Below, piece by piece: positions 36,194 to 44,638 of a stretch of DNA of 64,000 nt (within the stretch, counting starts at the first letter, position 1; the number at the start of each line of letters is the position of its first letter). Origin of the DNA: Verrucomicrobiota bacterium (GTDB lineage Bacteria; Verrucomicrobiota; Verrucomicrobiia; Opitutales; Opitutaceae). The notes under the pieces are model-generated. The model worked only from the letters and a program-made list of their open reading frames with translations. It ran no database searches and was not told where the DNA came from. Both the position numbers and the translations under genes were made by a program. The stretch covers positions 248,001 through 312,000 of the forward strand of contig JAEZGX010000041.1 in NCBI GenBank assembly GCA_023416735.1, given 5' to 3'.

Positions 36194-36994
36194 ATGAATA
36201 AAGTAGCACTCGTCACCGGCGGCTCCCGCGGCATCGGCTTCGGCATCGCCCAAAAACTCGCCGCCGAAAACTGGCACCTCGTCATCAATGGCGTCCGCCC
36301 CGAGTCCGACGTCACCGAGCCCCTTGCCCAACTCCGCTCTCACGGCGTCCAAGTCGCCTACGCCCAAGGCGACGTCGGCAGCACCGAAGGCCGCACCGCC
36401 ATCCTCCAAGTCTGTCGCGACTTCGTCGCGTCTGTCTCAGCTCTAGGCTCGGGGCCTTCAGCTCTAGGCCTGTTGGTCAACAACGCCGGCGTCGCCCCCA
36501 AGGTCCGCTACGATCTCCTCGAAACCACCGAGGAAAGCTACGACCGCGTCCTCGACACCAACCTCCGCGGCGTCTTCTTCCTCACGCAAGCCGTCGCCCG
36601 CGACATGGTCGCCGCCAAAAAAGCCGACCCGTCGTTCAACGCCTCGATCGTCAACATCACCTCGATCTCCGCGACCGTCATCAGCATCAACCGCGGCGAA
36701 TACTGCATCGCGAAAGCCGGACTCTCGATGCTCTCCCAACTCTTCGCCGTTCGCCTCGGTGCCGAAGGCATTCCCGTTTACGAAGTCCGCCCCGGCGTGA
36801 TCAAAACCGACATGACCGCCGGCGTGACCGAGAAATACGACAAGCTCATCGCCAACGGTCTCTGCGTCCAACCGCGCTGGGGCCTGCCCGACGACGTCGG
36901 CCGCGCCGTCGCCTCCCTTGCCCGCGGTGACATGCCCTACTCCACCGGCCAGGTCATCATGGTCGACGGCGGTCTTACCCTTCCGCGTCTGTAG
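36194..36994 (+). CDS. SDR-family NAD(P)-dependent dehydrogenase, FabG/KduD-like
   Basis: 266 residues of the classical short-chain dehydrogenase family: TGGSRGIG (residues 8-15), NNAG (96-99), the serine region NITSISAT, and catalytic Tyr170 and Lys174 in EYCIAKAG. The C-terminus has VRPGVIKTDMT and PYSTGQVIMVDGGLTLPRL. Similar enzymes are annotated as 3-ketoacyl-ACP reductases, but in a uronate context a sugar-acid dehydrogenase is more plausible. I chose MNKVAL; a start nine codons upstream falls in the repeat. Residues 82-92 (SALGSGPSALG) replace the usual short loop before LLVNNAG and come from a small DNA tandem repeat. Confidence 0.88.
   Translation: MNKVALVTGGSRGIGFGIAQKLAAENWHLVINGVRPESDVTEPLAQLRSHGVQVAYAQGDVGSTEGRTAILQVCRDFVASVSALGSGPSALGLLVNNAGVAPKVRYDLLETTEESYDRVLDTNLRGVFFLTQAVARDMVAAKKADPSFNASIVNITSISATVISINRGEYCIAKAGLSMLSQLFAVRLGAEGIPVYEVRPGVIKTDMTAGVTEKYDKLIANGLCVQPRWGLPDDVGRAVASLARGDMPYSTGQVIMVDGGLTLPRL
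36437..36469 (+). repeat. In-frame 12-bp direct repeat inside the SDR gene
   Basis: TCAGCTCTAGGC occurs at 36437-36448 and again at 36458-36469, 21 bp apart (seven codons), so the frame is kept. It encodes SALG twice and includes TAGG-containing words that are rare in the neighbouring coding DNA. It sits at a surface-loop position before the NNAG strand. Confidence 0.7.
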
Positions 36995-37128
36995 TGCGCG
37001 CGCTGGCGCGCGCACAAAGCACCAAGATCCAAGTCTCCAAGCTCCAGAGAACCTCCAATCGCCAACGTCCAAGTTGATCTTTGGATGTTGAACATTCTCT
37101 GGAGCTTGGTGCTTGGATCTTGGTGCTT
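36994..37128. repeat. 7-bp-period mirrored element with GC hairpin, copy 1 (upstream of VOC gene)
   Basis: It begins at the last base of the SDR stop codon with a perfect 10-bp hairpin (36994-37003 with 37006-37015, GTGCGCGCGC). A near-perfect 34-bp inverted repeat follows (37017-37051 with 37095-37128) around an inner, weaker stem. Right-arm words ending in CTTGG repeat every 7 bp. It ends 9 bp before the VOC ATG. Confidence 0.9.
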
Positions 37129-37137
37129 TCTTTTACC

Positions 37138-37521
37138 ATGAACCCCACGACCGCCCTCTCCGACCTCGCCCAAATTGCCCTCACTGTCCGCGACGTCTCC
37201 GTCTCGTTGCCTTTCTACCGCGACACCCTCGGCCTCAAATTCCTGTTCAGCGCCGGCCCCAACCTCGCCTTCCTCGCTGCCGGTCCCGTTCGCCTCATGC
37301 TCACCACGCCGCAAGGCCATGGTGAACCCGGCAAGAACTCCGTCCTCTATTTCAAAGTCGACGACATCGCCGCCACGCACGCCGCAATCGTCGCCCGCGG
37401 CGCCAAAAACGAACGCGATCCAGCGCTCGCCGCCAAAATGCCCGACCACGATCTCTGGATCGGCTTCATCCGCGACCCCGACGAAAACCTCATCGGCTTG
37501 ATGTCCGAAGTCCGTCCGTAA
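37138..37521 (+). CDS. VOC-superfamily (glyoxalase/bleomycin-resistance-like) protein
   Basis: 127 residues with the paired beta-alpha-beta-beta-beta units of the vicinal oxygen chelate fold: IALTVRDVSVSLPFYRDTLGL, FLAAGPVRLMLTT, SVLYFKVDDIAATHAAIVARGA and IGFIRDPDENLIGLMSE. The family includes glyoxalase I, dioxygenases and resistance proteins, and the substrate cannot be told here. The ATG at 37138 is chosen because an ATG 57 bp upstream lies inside the repeat element. The gene is bracketed by two copies of the same 7-bp-period repeat, which suggests it may have been moved or duplicated with them. Confidence 0.85.
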   Translation: MNPTTALSDLAQIALTVRDVSVSLPFYRDTLGLKFLFSAGPNLAFLAAGPVRLMLTTPQGHGEPGKNSVLYFKVDDIAATHAAIVARGAKNERDPALAAKMPDHDLWIGFIRDPDENLIGLMSEVRP

Positions 37522-37650
37522 CGCGCGCTCGTGCGCGCGAAGCTCCAAGATCCAAGTCTCCAAGCTCCAGAGAACCTCCAATCACCAACTCCGAATTGGC
37601 ATCTGGTTTTTGAACATTCTCTGGAGCTTGGATCTTGGTCCTTGGAGCTT
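37522..37650. repeat. 7-bp-period mirrored element with GC hairpin, copy 2 (downstream of VOC gene)
   Basis: Directly after the VOC stop there is a perfect 7-bp GC hairpin (37522-37528 with 37533-37539). The long inverted repeat follows (37540-37574 with 37617-37650). Arm words AAGCTCCAAGATCCAAG and CTTGGATCTTGGTCCTTGG show the 7-bp period. Same order of parts as copy 1. Confidence 0.9.
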
Positions 37651-37657
37651 TTCTCGC

Positions 37658-38020
37658 CTACGCCTCACACGTCCCACCTTCGACCACCGCCCTCACTTCC
37701 ACCGATCCGCCGGCCTTCAATCCTGGAAACGCCTTCGCCAACTCCAGCGCTTCCTCGAGATCGCGACACTCCACGATCTCGAATCCGCCCAACACTTCCT
37801 TCGTCTCCGCAAACGGCCCGTCGGTTACCACCGCCTTTCCACCGCGACCGCGCACCGTCTTCGCCGCCTCTCTCGGGTGCAGCCCCGTCGCACTCACCGC
37901 CTTTCCGCTGCGCACAATCTCCTCGTGCCAGCGCCCGCACGCCGCGTGCACCCGATTCTGTTCGTCCTTCGGCCGCGCATAAAAATCCGCGTCCACCTGA
38001 ATCAACAACGCATATTTCAT
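37658..38020 (-). CDS. YCII-related (DGPF domain) protein
   Basis: 120 residues from ATG at 38020 (MKYALLIQVD). It has the YCII family pattern, KYALLI near the start, a middle VVTDGPFAETKEVLGGFEIVE with the DGPF core, and an ending LEEALELAKAFPGLKAGGSVEVRAV. These small dimeric alpha-beta proteins resemble EthD/dioxygenase folds and are often next to sigma factors; here no sigma factor is near. The function is unknown. It is convergent with the VOC gene and almost touches the second repeat element (stop codon at 37658). The next 187 bp up to the DUF1428 gene hold nothing I can identify. Confidence 0.85.
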   Translation of the reverse strand: MKYALLIQVDADFYARPKDEQNRVHAACGRWHEEIVRSGKAVSATGLHPREAAKTVRGRGGKAVVTDGPFAETKEVLGGFEIVECRDLEEALELAKAFPGLKAGGSVEVRAVVEGGTCEA

Positions 38021-38207
38021 CAGAGTATTTTGGTTCGCTCTTGGTCGAACACGCTGCCGACATTTCGACGCTTTCTGCAAAAAAAGAAACATCTGCCCCC
38101 GCGTCCGTTTCCCACTTCCTCAAACGTTAATCCTCAAACCATCTCACTTTCAGAGTTCGTCACTCGAACTCTCCTCCCAACCCACAACACCCACGAGGAC
38201 CCTCCCA

Positions 38208-38570
38208 ATGCCCAAATACGTCGACGGTTTTGTCATCCCGATCCCCAAGAAAAGTCTCCCCGCCTACTTCAAAATGGCCAAAGCCGCCTCCAAGGTCTGG
38301 ATCGAACACGGCGCGCTTGAATACCGCGAGAGCGTTGGCGAAGACCTCAAGACCGAGTTCGGCCTTCCTTTCACCAAACTCGCGAAGACCAAGCCCAACG
38401 AGACGGTCGTCTTCTCCTGGATCGTCTACAAATCCCGCGCGCACCGTGACAAGGTGAACGCCAAAGTCATGAAGGACCCGCGCCTCAGTGAAATGTGTGA
38501 CCCCAAGTCGATGCCCTTCGACGCCAAACGCATGTCCTACGGCGGCTTCACCGTCGAAGTGAGCTCCTGA
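38208..38570 (+). CDS. DUF1428 domain protein
   Basis: 120 residues matching DUF1428 along its full length: YVDGFVIPIPKKSLPAYFKMA, GALEYRESVGED, ETVVFSWIVYKSRAHRDKVN and MPFDAKRMSYGGFTVEV. The fold is a ferredoxin-like dimeric alpha/beta barrel of unknown role, related to the YCII-like neighbours. There is a good rho-independent terminator 24 bp after the stop. It has no evident link to the saccharide locus; with the VOC and YCII genes it forms a group of small stress or detoxification-type proteins. Confidence 0.88.
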   Translation: MPKYVDGFVIPIPKKSLPAYFKMAKAASKVWIEHGALEYRESVGEDLKTEFGLPFTKLAKTKPNETVVFSWIVYKSRAHRDKVNAKVMKDPRLSEMCDPKSMPFDAKRMSYGGFTVEVSS

Positions 38571-38593
38571 GCCGCTCGCCCTTCTCCCACCGC

Positions 38594-38627
38594 AAAGTGT
38601 CACCCACAAGGTGACACTTTTTTTGCC
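38594..38627 (+). terminator. Rho-independent terminator after the DUF1428 gene
   Basis: An 11-bp stem (AAAGTGTCACC with GGTGACACTTT, 38594-38604 and 38610-38620), a 5-nt loop and a run of seven T. This is the strongest terminator in the window. Confidence 0.9.
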
Positions 38628-38673
38628 CCAATTATTCCCGTTCCTCTTCTAAATCGGACGCTGCCCTCTCCAG

Positions 38674-38751
38674 CTCTTCGCGCCCTTCCGCGCCCTTCGT
38701 GGTTTTAAAATTCGGCGTTCTCTGGAGCTTGGATCTTGGTCCTGGGATCTT
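38674..38751. repeat. Two half-elements: 9-bp TTCGCG words then a 7-bp CTTGG arm
   Basis: 38674-38706 carries CTTCGCGCCCTTCCGCGCCCTTCGTGG (9-bp words). 38718-38751 equals the right arm of the VOC-flanking element (TTCTCTGGAGCTTGGATC..). Left arms are missing. It lies between the DUF1428 terminator and the stop of the esterase gene, right up to the stop codon. Confidence 0.75.
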
Positions 38752-40707
38752 CTACCTCGTCCGAAACGGCACCGCCGGCAAACCCTCGCCATTATACAAC
38801 GTCGCCAGCGGGTTCGCCTGCCACGCATAACGCACATCCACCGGCTCCAGCACCTCCGGCGCCGAAACAATCACCGTATCGTCCCCTTCAATACGCGCGT
38901 CCGCCCAGTGCCATTTTCCATCTGCACCTGCTACGGAAAATTCACCCAACTTCTCTCCGCGCACCACGAGTCCCCCGTCTGCATTCTTGAACTTCAACAC
39001 CAGCTCGCGCCCACGCCGCTCCAGCCCCGCAAACTCCGGCGACCGTGCCGCGATCGGTTTCCCATACACCTCCGCCAGCGCCAGCCGCGCTAATCGCTCC
39101 CCCGCCGCCCGCTTCTCACGCGGATGAATATCATCCGCATCTCCCGTATCCACGATCGTTGCCAGTCCCGTATTCGCTTCCGCCGCCGCCGTCATCGCCT
39201 GCGCCTCGCGCAACTCCGTCCAACCATCGCTCGTGCCGGGCTCCGCCTTCCGCTGCATGAACGCTGGCAGCCCCACCATATAAAACGGAAACTCCCCCTG
39301 TCCAAACCGCTCCCGCCAATCGCGAATCAACGCCGGCATCAAAACGTGATACTGCGCCGCCCGCTGAAAATTCGCCTCGCCCTGATACCAAAGCGCCCCC
39401 TTCAGCGCCAACGGCACCAGCGGCGCCAGCGTCCCATTATAAAGCGTCGTCGGCATCGTCGCATAATTCTCCACATCCAGCGGCCACGGATGCGGCGGCC
39501 GCGCATCGACGCTCAACTTCGCCTTCCACTCGCCGGCCAGCGACACCCTCGTTCCATCCGCGAACTGAATTCGAAAACTCTCCGCGTCCGCCTTGAAGCC
39601 ACCATCCGGCTTCGTGCGGAACACCCGCACCGCAATCGTGTTCTTCCCGGGCTTCAACACGCCCGCCGGAATCGGATACGCCCGCGGATTCTCCACCCAC
39701 GAGCTCGCGCCCACCCACCGCCCGTTGATGTAGGTCGTATCCATTTTTTCCACGACACCGAGATGGATCCGCGCCCCACCTTCCGGGATTTCCGCCGGCA
39801 ACTCCACTTCCCTCCGAAACCAGCACACGCTCGGCGTCTCGCCCACCCCCAGCTCCGCGAAACCTCCGCCGGGCAACTCCACTCGCGTCCATTCGTCGTC
39901 CGCCGCCTCCGGCTTCTCCCATCCTGCGCGCTCGCCCACATCAAACTCCTCCAACCAATGCATCAAAAAACTCCCGTGCTGCGTCCCACCTTTTTCCTTT
40001 AAGCGACGAATCTCCGCCAACTGCTCCGTAAATTCACCCGCCCGCGCCAATCCCTCCGCACTCGTCCACGCCTCGACCGGACTCCCTCCCGACGCCGCGA
40101 TGATCAATCCAATCGGCACGCCTGTCTCTTCCTGCACCTTCCGCGCAAAATAAAACGCCACCGCCGAAATCCCCGGCGCCGTCTCCGGCGTGCACACGCG
40201 CCACTGTCCGCCTGCCGGCACCGCCGCCGGCTCATACACGTTCTTCAGCGGCACCGTGAACGCCCGCAGTTGCGGATAATCCGCCACCCGCGCCGCCTCC
40301 GCCCCACCGTCGCTGCTCCGCAACGCAAATGCCATGTTCGACTGCCCGCTGCACAACCACACATCGCCCACCAGCACATCCCTCAACTCCACGCGCTGCG
40401 CCCCCTCGATCGACACTGTGTAAGGCCCGCCCGCCTCCGGCACCTCCGCCGTCGCCATCCACTTCCCATCCTTCCCCGCCGTCGCTGTCGCGCGCTTCCC
40501 CGCGATTTCAACCGTCACGACCTTGCCCGGCTCCGTCCATCCCCACATGCGATTCGGCTTCCCGCGCTGCAGCACCATGTGATCCCCGAAAATCGGACTC
40601 AAAAACGGCAACGCTTCCGCCGCGAAACCGCTCACCACCACCGCCACAAACAACACCGCCAGCGCAACACCGCGACCGGCCCGACGAACAACACTCGAAG
40701 ACATCAT
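38752..40707 (-). CDS. Sialate O-acetylesterase-like SGNH esterase
   Basis: About 651 residues from the ATG pair at 40704-40707 (MMSSSVVRRAG), giving a signal peptide ending near VVSGFAAE. A frame extension upstream lacks a signal. Sequence marks are SPIFGDHMVLQRGKPNRMWG, VLVGDVWLCSGQSNMAFAL (nucleophile serine block), GLIIAASGGSPVEAWTS, ALKGALWYQGEANFQRAAQY and DTGDADDIHPREKRAAGERLA (catalytic Asp-His). A beta-sandwich insert near residues 300-400 is typical of the family. Members remove O-acetyl groups from sugars; here removal of acetyl groups from pectin or other glycans is likely. It is convergent with the DUF1428 gene and follows the saccharide locus. Confidence 0.87.
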   Translation of the reverse strand: MMSSSVVRRAGRGVALAVLFVAVVVSGFAAEALPFLSPIFGDHMVLQRGKPNRMWGWTEPGKVVTVEIAGKRATATAGKDGKWMATAEVPEAGGPYTVSIEGAQRVELRDVLVGDVWLCSGQSNMAFALRSSDGGAEAARVADYPQLRAFTVPLKNVYEPAAVPAGGQWRVCTPETAPGISAVAFYFARKVQEETGVPIGLIIAASGGSPVEAWTSAEGLARAGEFTEQLAEIRRLKEKGGTQHGSFLMHWLEEFDVGERAGWEKPEAADDEWTRVELPGGGFAELGVGETPSVCWFRREVELPAEIPEGGARIHLGVVEKMDTTYINGRWVGASSWVENPRAYPIPAGVLKPGKNTIAVRVFRTKPDGGFKADAESFRIQFADGTRVSLAGEWKAKLSVDARPPHPWPLDVENYATMPTTLYNGTLAPLVPLALKGALWYQGEANFQRAAQYHVLMPALIRDWRERFGQGEFPFYMVGLPAFMQRKAEPGTSDGWTELREAQAMTAAAEANTGLATIVDTGDADDIHPREKRAAGERLARLALAEVYGKPIAARSPEFAGLERRGRELVLKFKNADGGLVVRGEKLGEFSVAGADGKWHWADARIEGDDTVIVSAPEVLEPVDVRYAWQANPLATLYNGEGLPAVPFRTR

Positions 40708-40823
40708 AATAAAACGACAAATTAGGGGATTGGGGAAACAAACCAGCAGCGCGCCTTGGATACCCATCCGCCTTCCCAACACCAGCCTTCCCCTTATCCT
40801 CACGTTCGACTAGCCGCCCCTCC

Positions 40824-40931
<108 letters not shown>

Positions 40932-40946
40932 CTCTCACCACCCTCA

Positions 40947-41708
40947 ATGCCCCTCGACCTCTGGCACTACCCCGTCCTCTTCCTCGTCGGCCTGATCGCC
41001 GGCACCGTGGACGCCGTTGCCGGCGGCGGCGGACTCATCACCGTCCCCGCGCTCCTCAACCTTGGCCTCCCCGTTCCCCTCGCCCTCGGCACCAATAAAT
41101 TTCAATCCAGCTTCGGCAGCGTCTCCGCCTCGATCCATTTCCTTCGCTGCCGCGCCGTCACTCTGCGCGAGTGCCGTCTCGGAATTTTAACTACACTCGC
41201 CGGCTCGCTCCTCGGCGCTTTCGCCGTCCAGCAAATCGATTCCAACCTCCTCGCCGACGTCATCCCCTGGCTCCTCGCCGCGATCCTTCTCTACACCCTC
41301 CTTCGCCCGAAACTCGGCACCGAAGACCATCCACCCAAACTCTCCGCCCCGCTCTTCTTCACCGGCTTCGGCCTCGTTCTCGGTTTCTACGACGGCTTCT
41401 TCGGTCCCGGCACCGGCTCGTTCTGGGCCGTCGCATTGATCCTCGTGCTCGGACAAAACTTCGCCCGCGCCACCGCGTTCACGAAAATCATGAACGCCAC
41501 CAGCAACCTCGCCGCCCTCGCCCTCTTCCTCGCGGCCGGCCTCGTGCACTTTGGCGCGGGCCTCGCCATGGCCGCCGGACAGCTCCTCGGCGGCAAACTC
41601 GGCGCTCACCTCGTCGTCACCCGCGGCGCCCGCTTCATCCGCCCGATCTTCCTCACCATGGTCACCCTCACCCTCGCCCGCCTCCTCTGGCTGAACTACG
41701 CCAAGTAG
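40947..41708 (+). CDS. TSUP-family (TauE/SafE) membrane permease
   Basis: 253 residues with about eight hydrophobic segments. Family signatures are FLVGLIAGTVDAVAGGGGLITVPALL, LALGTNKFQSSFGS, the second-half GLVLGFYDGFFGPGTGSFWAV and TKIMNATSNLAALALF. These are the two inverted halves of the family, each with a GG..GP or G(T/S)N motif. The family exports or imports sulfite, sulfonates and related organic anions; the substrate here is unknown. A CCTCTCACCACCCTCA leader precedes the ATG without a Shine-Dalgarno. Confidence 0.92.
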   Translation: MPLDLWHYPVLFLVGLIAGTVDAVAGGGGLITVPALLNLGLPVPLALGTNKFQSSFGSVSASIHFLRCRAVTLRECRLGILTTLAGSLLGAFAVQQIDSNLLADVIPWLLAAILLYTLLRPKLGTEDHPPKLSAPLFFTGFGLVLGFYDGFFGPGTGSFWAVALILVLGQNFARATAFTKIMNATSNLAALALFLAAGLVHFGAGLAMAAGQLLGGKLGAHLVVTRGARFIRPIFLTMVTLTLARLLWLNYAK

Positions 41709-41762
41709 CTGAAGACCGACGTCTCTCGGACTACCGCTCACGAAGGAAGATTCTTCGCCCCC

Positions 41763-41981
41763 TCATCCCGTCCGCGGCGTCTGCTCATTCACATTCCGCA
41801 ACAACGCCGCCAGATTCCGATAATCCGGATACTGCGCCGCCTCCGTCGCCAGAAACTCAATCGTCCACTGCCGCGTCAGCCGGCTCGGACTTTCGCTCGA
41901 GGGATGCGCCCGCACGTCGAGCTGCGCCAGCTTCGTCGCAAGGTGATGTTCAAGCCGGGCAAGAAATTCGACGGTTTCCAT
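41763..41981 (-). CDS. Small hypothetical protein
   Basis: 72 residues from ATG at 41981 (METVEFLARLEHHLATKL). It has an amphipathic N-terminal helix, then QWTIEFLATEAAQYPDYRNLAALLRNVNE. I do not recognise a family. The protein is soluble and fairly acidic. It is convergent with the TSUP gene (54 bp between stops) and lies upstream of nothing obvious. The frame is open for 11 codons more upstream. Coding is supported only by a composition similar to its neighbours, so confidence is moderate. Confidence 0.5.
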   Translation of the reverse strand: METVEFLARLEHHLATKLAQLDVRAHPSSESPSRLTRQWTIEFLATEAAQYPDYRNLAALLRNVNEQTPRTG

Positions 41982-42032
41982 TCGGAAACCTAACACGCGC
42001 CTGGCGCCCCGCAACCCCGCCCTCCCTCACCT

Positions 42033-42629
42033 TCACCCGGCCGCAAACACCTCCACTTTCTCCGCCACCCACAATCCTGGATACTCCAACACCAACCCGT
42101 TTTCATCCACCCTCAGCTTGCCCGCATATCCCACCGTCGGCGCTGCATAATCATACGTCCGATCATCGACCCGCTCGATCGTCTGCGGCAATCGCCTCAG
42201 CTCAAACTCCGGCACCTTCAACCACGCGACCGACACCTCCGCTCGTCCACCCACTTTCATCCCCTCACGGCGAAACGTGATCAAATTCGTTGCCGGCGAA
42301 AAATTCAGATCGAAGTCCACACACCCGCCCACCTCCGAAGCCTCTCGCCCATTGCACGTCCACTCGCCTCGCGCATTCACGCGCACCTCGACGTCGATCG
42401 TTCGCCCGCCGAGATGCCCCTTCACCTCACCCCATTGCGTCCGCCACGCCGCGTCACATTCCACCTGATACGCCAGCTCCGTAATTCGCCCTTCCTCCAG
42501 AAACACGGCGCTCCCCTCGATCCTCCACGCCTCCTGCCCGCGCCAAAGTCGCATTGTATCCGTCCCGACCGCATTCAACCGCCGCCATAACACCGCCGCG
42601 ATCAACTCCTCCCCACCTTTCATTTCCAC
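42033..42629 (-). CDS. Putative glycolipid-binding protein (PF06475-like)
   Basis: 198 residues matching the putative glycolipid-binding family, with W-rich strands MRLWRGQEAWRIEG, ITELAYQVECDAAWRTQ, a middle GREASEVGGCVDFDLNFSPATN and the end SVAWLKVPEFELRRLPQTIERVDDRTYDYAA. The fold is a beta barrel or half-barrel that may bind a lipid. There is no signal peptide. It starts 20 bp after the stop of the coiled-coil gene on the same strand, so the two could be co-transcribed. The function of the family is largely unproven. Confidence 0.8.
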   Translation of the reverse strand: MEMKGGEELIAAVLWRRLNAVGTDTMRLWRGQEAWRIEGSAVFLEEGRITELAYQVECDAAWRTQWGEVKGHLGGRTIDVEVRVNARGEWTCNGREASEVGGCVDFDLNFSPATNLITFRREGMKVGGRAEVSVAWLKVPEFELRRLPQTIERVDDRTYDYAAPTVGYAGKLRVDENGLVLEYPGLWVAEKVEVFAAG

Positions 42630-42648
42630 TTTCCCTCCCGCCGGTTCG

Positions 42649-42966
42649 CTACCGCCCCACCGCCACTATCACCGCAACGACGGCCACCACCAACCCCGCT
42701 CCCGACATCACCATCATCATCACCGCCCGCCGCTGCAGCGCCTGCACCGCCTCCGCCTGACGCGTCAACTCCTGCGCCACCGCCTGCAACTGCTGCGCCA
42801 CTCCGCTCAACACCTCTCCCGCCCGCAGAGTCTCCTGCTCGATCTTGCTCACGCGATCCTCCATCCGCGTCGCCTCCCGCGTCGAACGCATCCCCGCCAC
42901 AATGCCACCCGCCTGCGCAATCAACGGCGCCACCGCCTTCAAAATTGGAATCACTTGCAAAGCCAT
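42649..42966 (-). CDS. Small coiled-coil protein with C-terminal membrane anchor
   Basis: 105 residues from ATG at 42966 (MALQVIPILKAVAPLI). A hydrophobic N-terminal helix is followed by a coiled coil (residues about 25-78: RMEDRVSKIEQETLRAGEVL, QQLQAVAQELTRQAEAVQAL) and one transmembrane segment at the C-terminus (VMMMVMSGAGLVVAVVAVIV). I do not recognise a family. It may be a tail-anchored scaffold or a small sensor. It is 20 bp upstream of the glycolipid-binding-like gene. The longer frame upstream contains a GC-rich leader and no better start. Confidence 0.6.
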   Translation of the reverse strand: MALQVIPILKAVAPLIAQAGGIVAGMRSTREATRMEDRVSKIEQETLRAGEVLSGVAQQLQAVAQELTRQAEAVQALQRRAVMMMVMSGAGLVVAVVAVIVAVGR

Positions 42967-43115
42967 ACCCCAATCGACCACCTCCCCTCGCCCAAGTTCA
43001 ACTCCCTTCACGCCTCCCCATCGCCCTCCCCGCGAGCGCCCTAGAATGTAAGACACTCAAGCCCGCAACCACGCGCGCCCCCACGCCAACCACTCGCCCC
43101 TCAACAACGTCCAAA

Positions 43116-43143
43116 TTTCGCGCCCTTTCGCGTGTTTCGCGGG
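43116..43143. repeat. 9/10-bp-period TTTCGCG words upstream of RlmN gene
   Basis: TTTCGCG appears three times at about 10- and 9-bp spacing. It sits in the gap between the divergent small coiled-coil gene and the RlmN gene, followed by a pyrimidine-rich stretch to the start. It belongs with the TTCGCG family of half-elements (38674, 44594, 54337). Confidence 0.6.
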
Positions 43144-43242
43144 CAACCCGATGTCCCAAACTCCCTCGTCCCCACACTTGCCCTCCCTCTCTCCCCCGCT
43201 TCCCTCTCCCTTCTTCTTTCTCCTCTTTCCGCGACCGCCCAC

Positions 43243-44388
<1,146 letters not shown>

Positions 44389-44392
44389 CCCA

Positions 44393-44469
44393 GCCAAAAG
44401 GCGCAGAACGCACCAAGAGGCCCCCGAGAGCTCCTCCGAATCTTGCGCCTTCTGCGCCTCTTTGCGGCC
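44393..44469. repeat. 9-bp-period mirrored element (TGCGCC family) after RlmN
   Basis: Right arm ends CTTGCGCCTTCTGCGCCTCTTTGCGGCC; left arm AGCCAAAAGGCGCAGAACG is degraded but still complementary in part. It begins 5 bp after the RlmN stop codon. Confidence 0.75.
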
Positions 44470-44518
44470 AGATGTATCACCACGGAATTCTCAACCGCCA
44501 CAGAGCCGAGATCATCAC

Positions 44519-44632
44519 AACCACTCACGAATCAGAGCCCCCGCAATTCGTGCTCCTTCGTGTCCATTCATGGTTCCTCTTTGCGAGACTCCGCTCTTCG
44601 CCCTTAACGCCTTCGCGTCCTTCGCGGTCCGC
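44519..44632. repeat. Composite: 10-bp TTCGTG element plus 9-bp TTCGCG half-element
   Basis: 44519-44576 has a left arm AACCACTCACGAATCAGAG that partly mirrors the right arm CTCCTTCGTGTCCATTCATGG. 44594-44632 is a TTCGCG half-element (CTTCGCGTCCTTCGCGG). Together with the previous repeat it fills the 250-bp convergent gap between RlmN and the DAHP synthase. Confidence 0.7.
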
Positions 44633-44638
44633 TTAAAC

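Noticed and set aside
36994..37650. Composite transposon or integron carrying the VOC gene
   Set aside because: There is no transposase or integrase, no target-site duplication is visible, and the flanking elements are also found singly elsewhere. I report them as repeats only.
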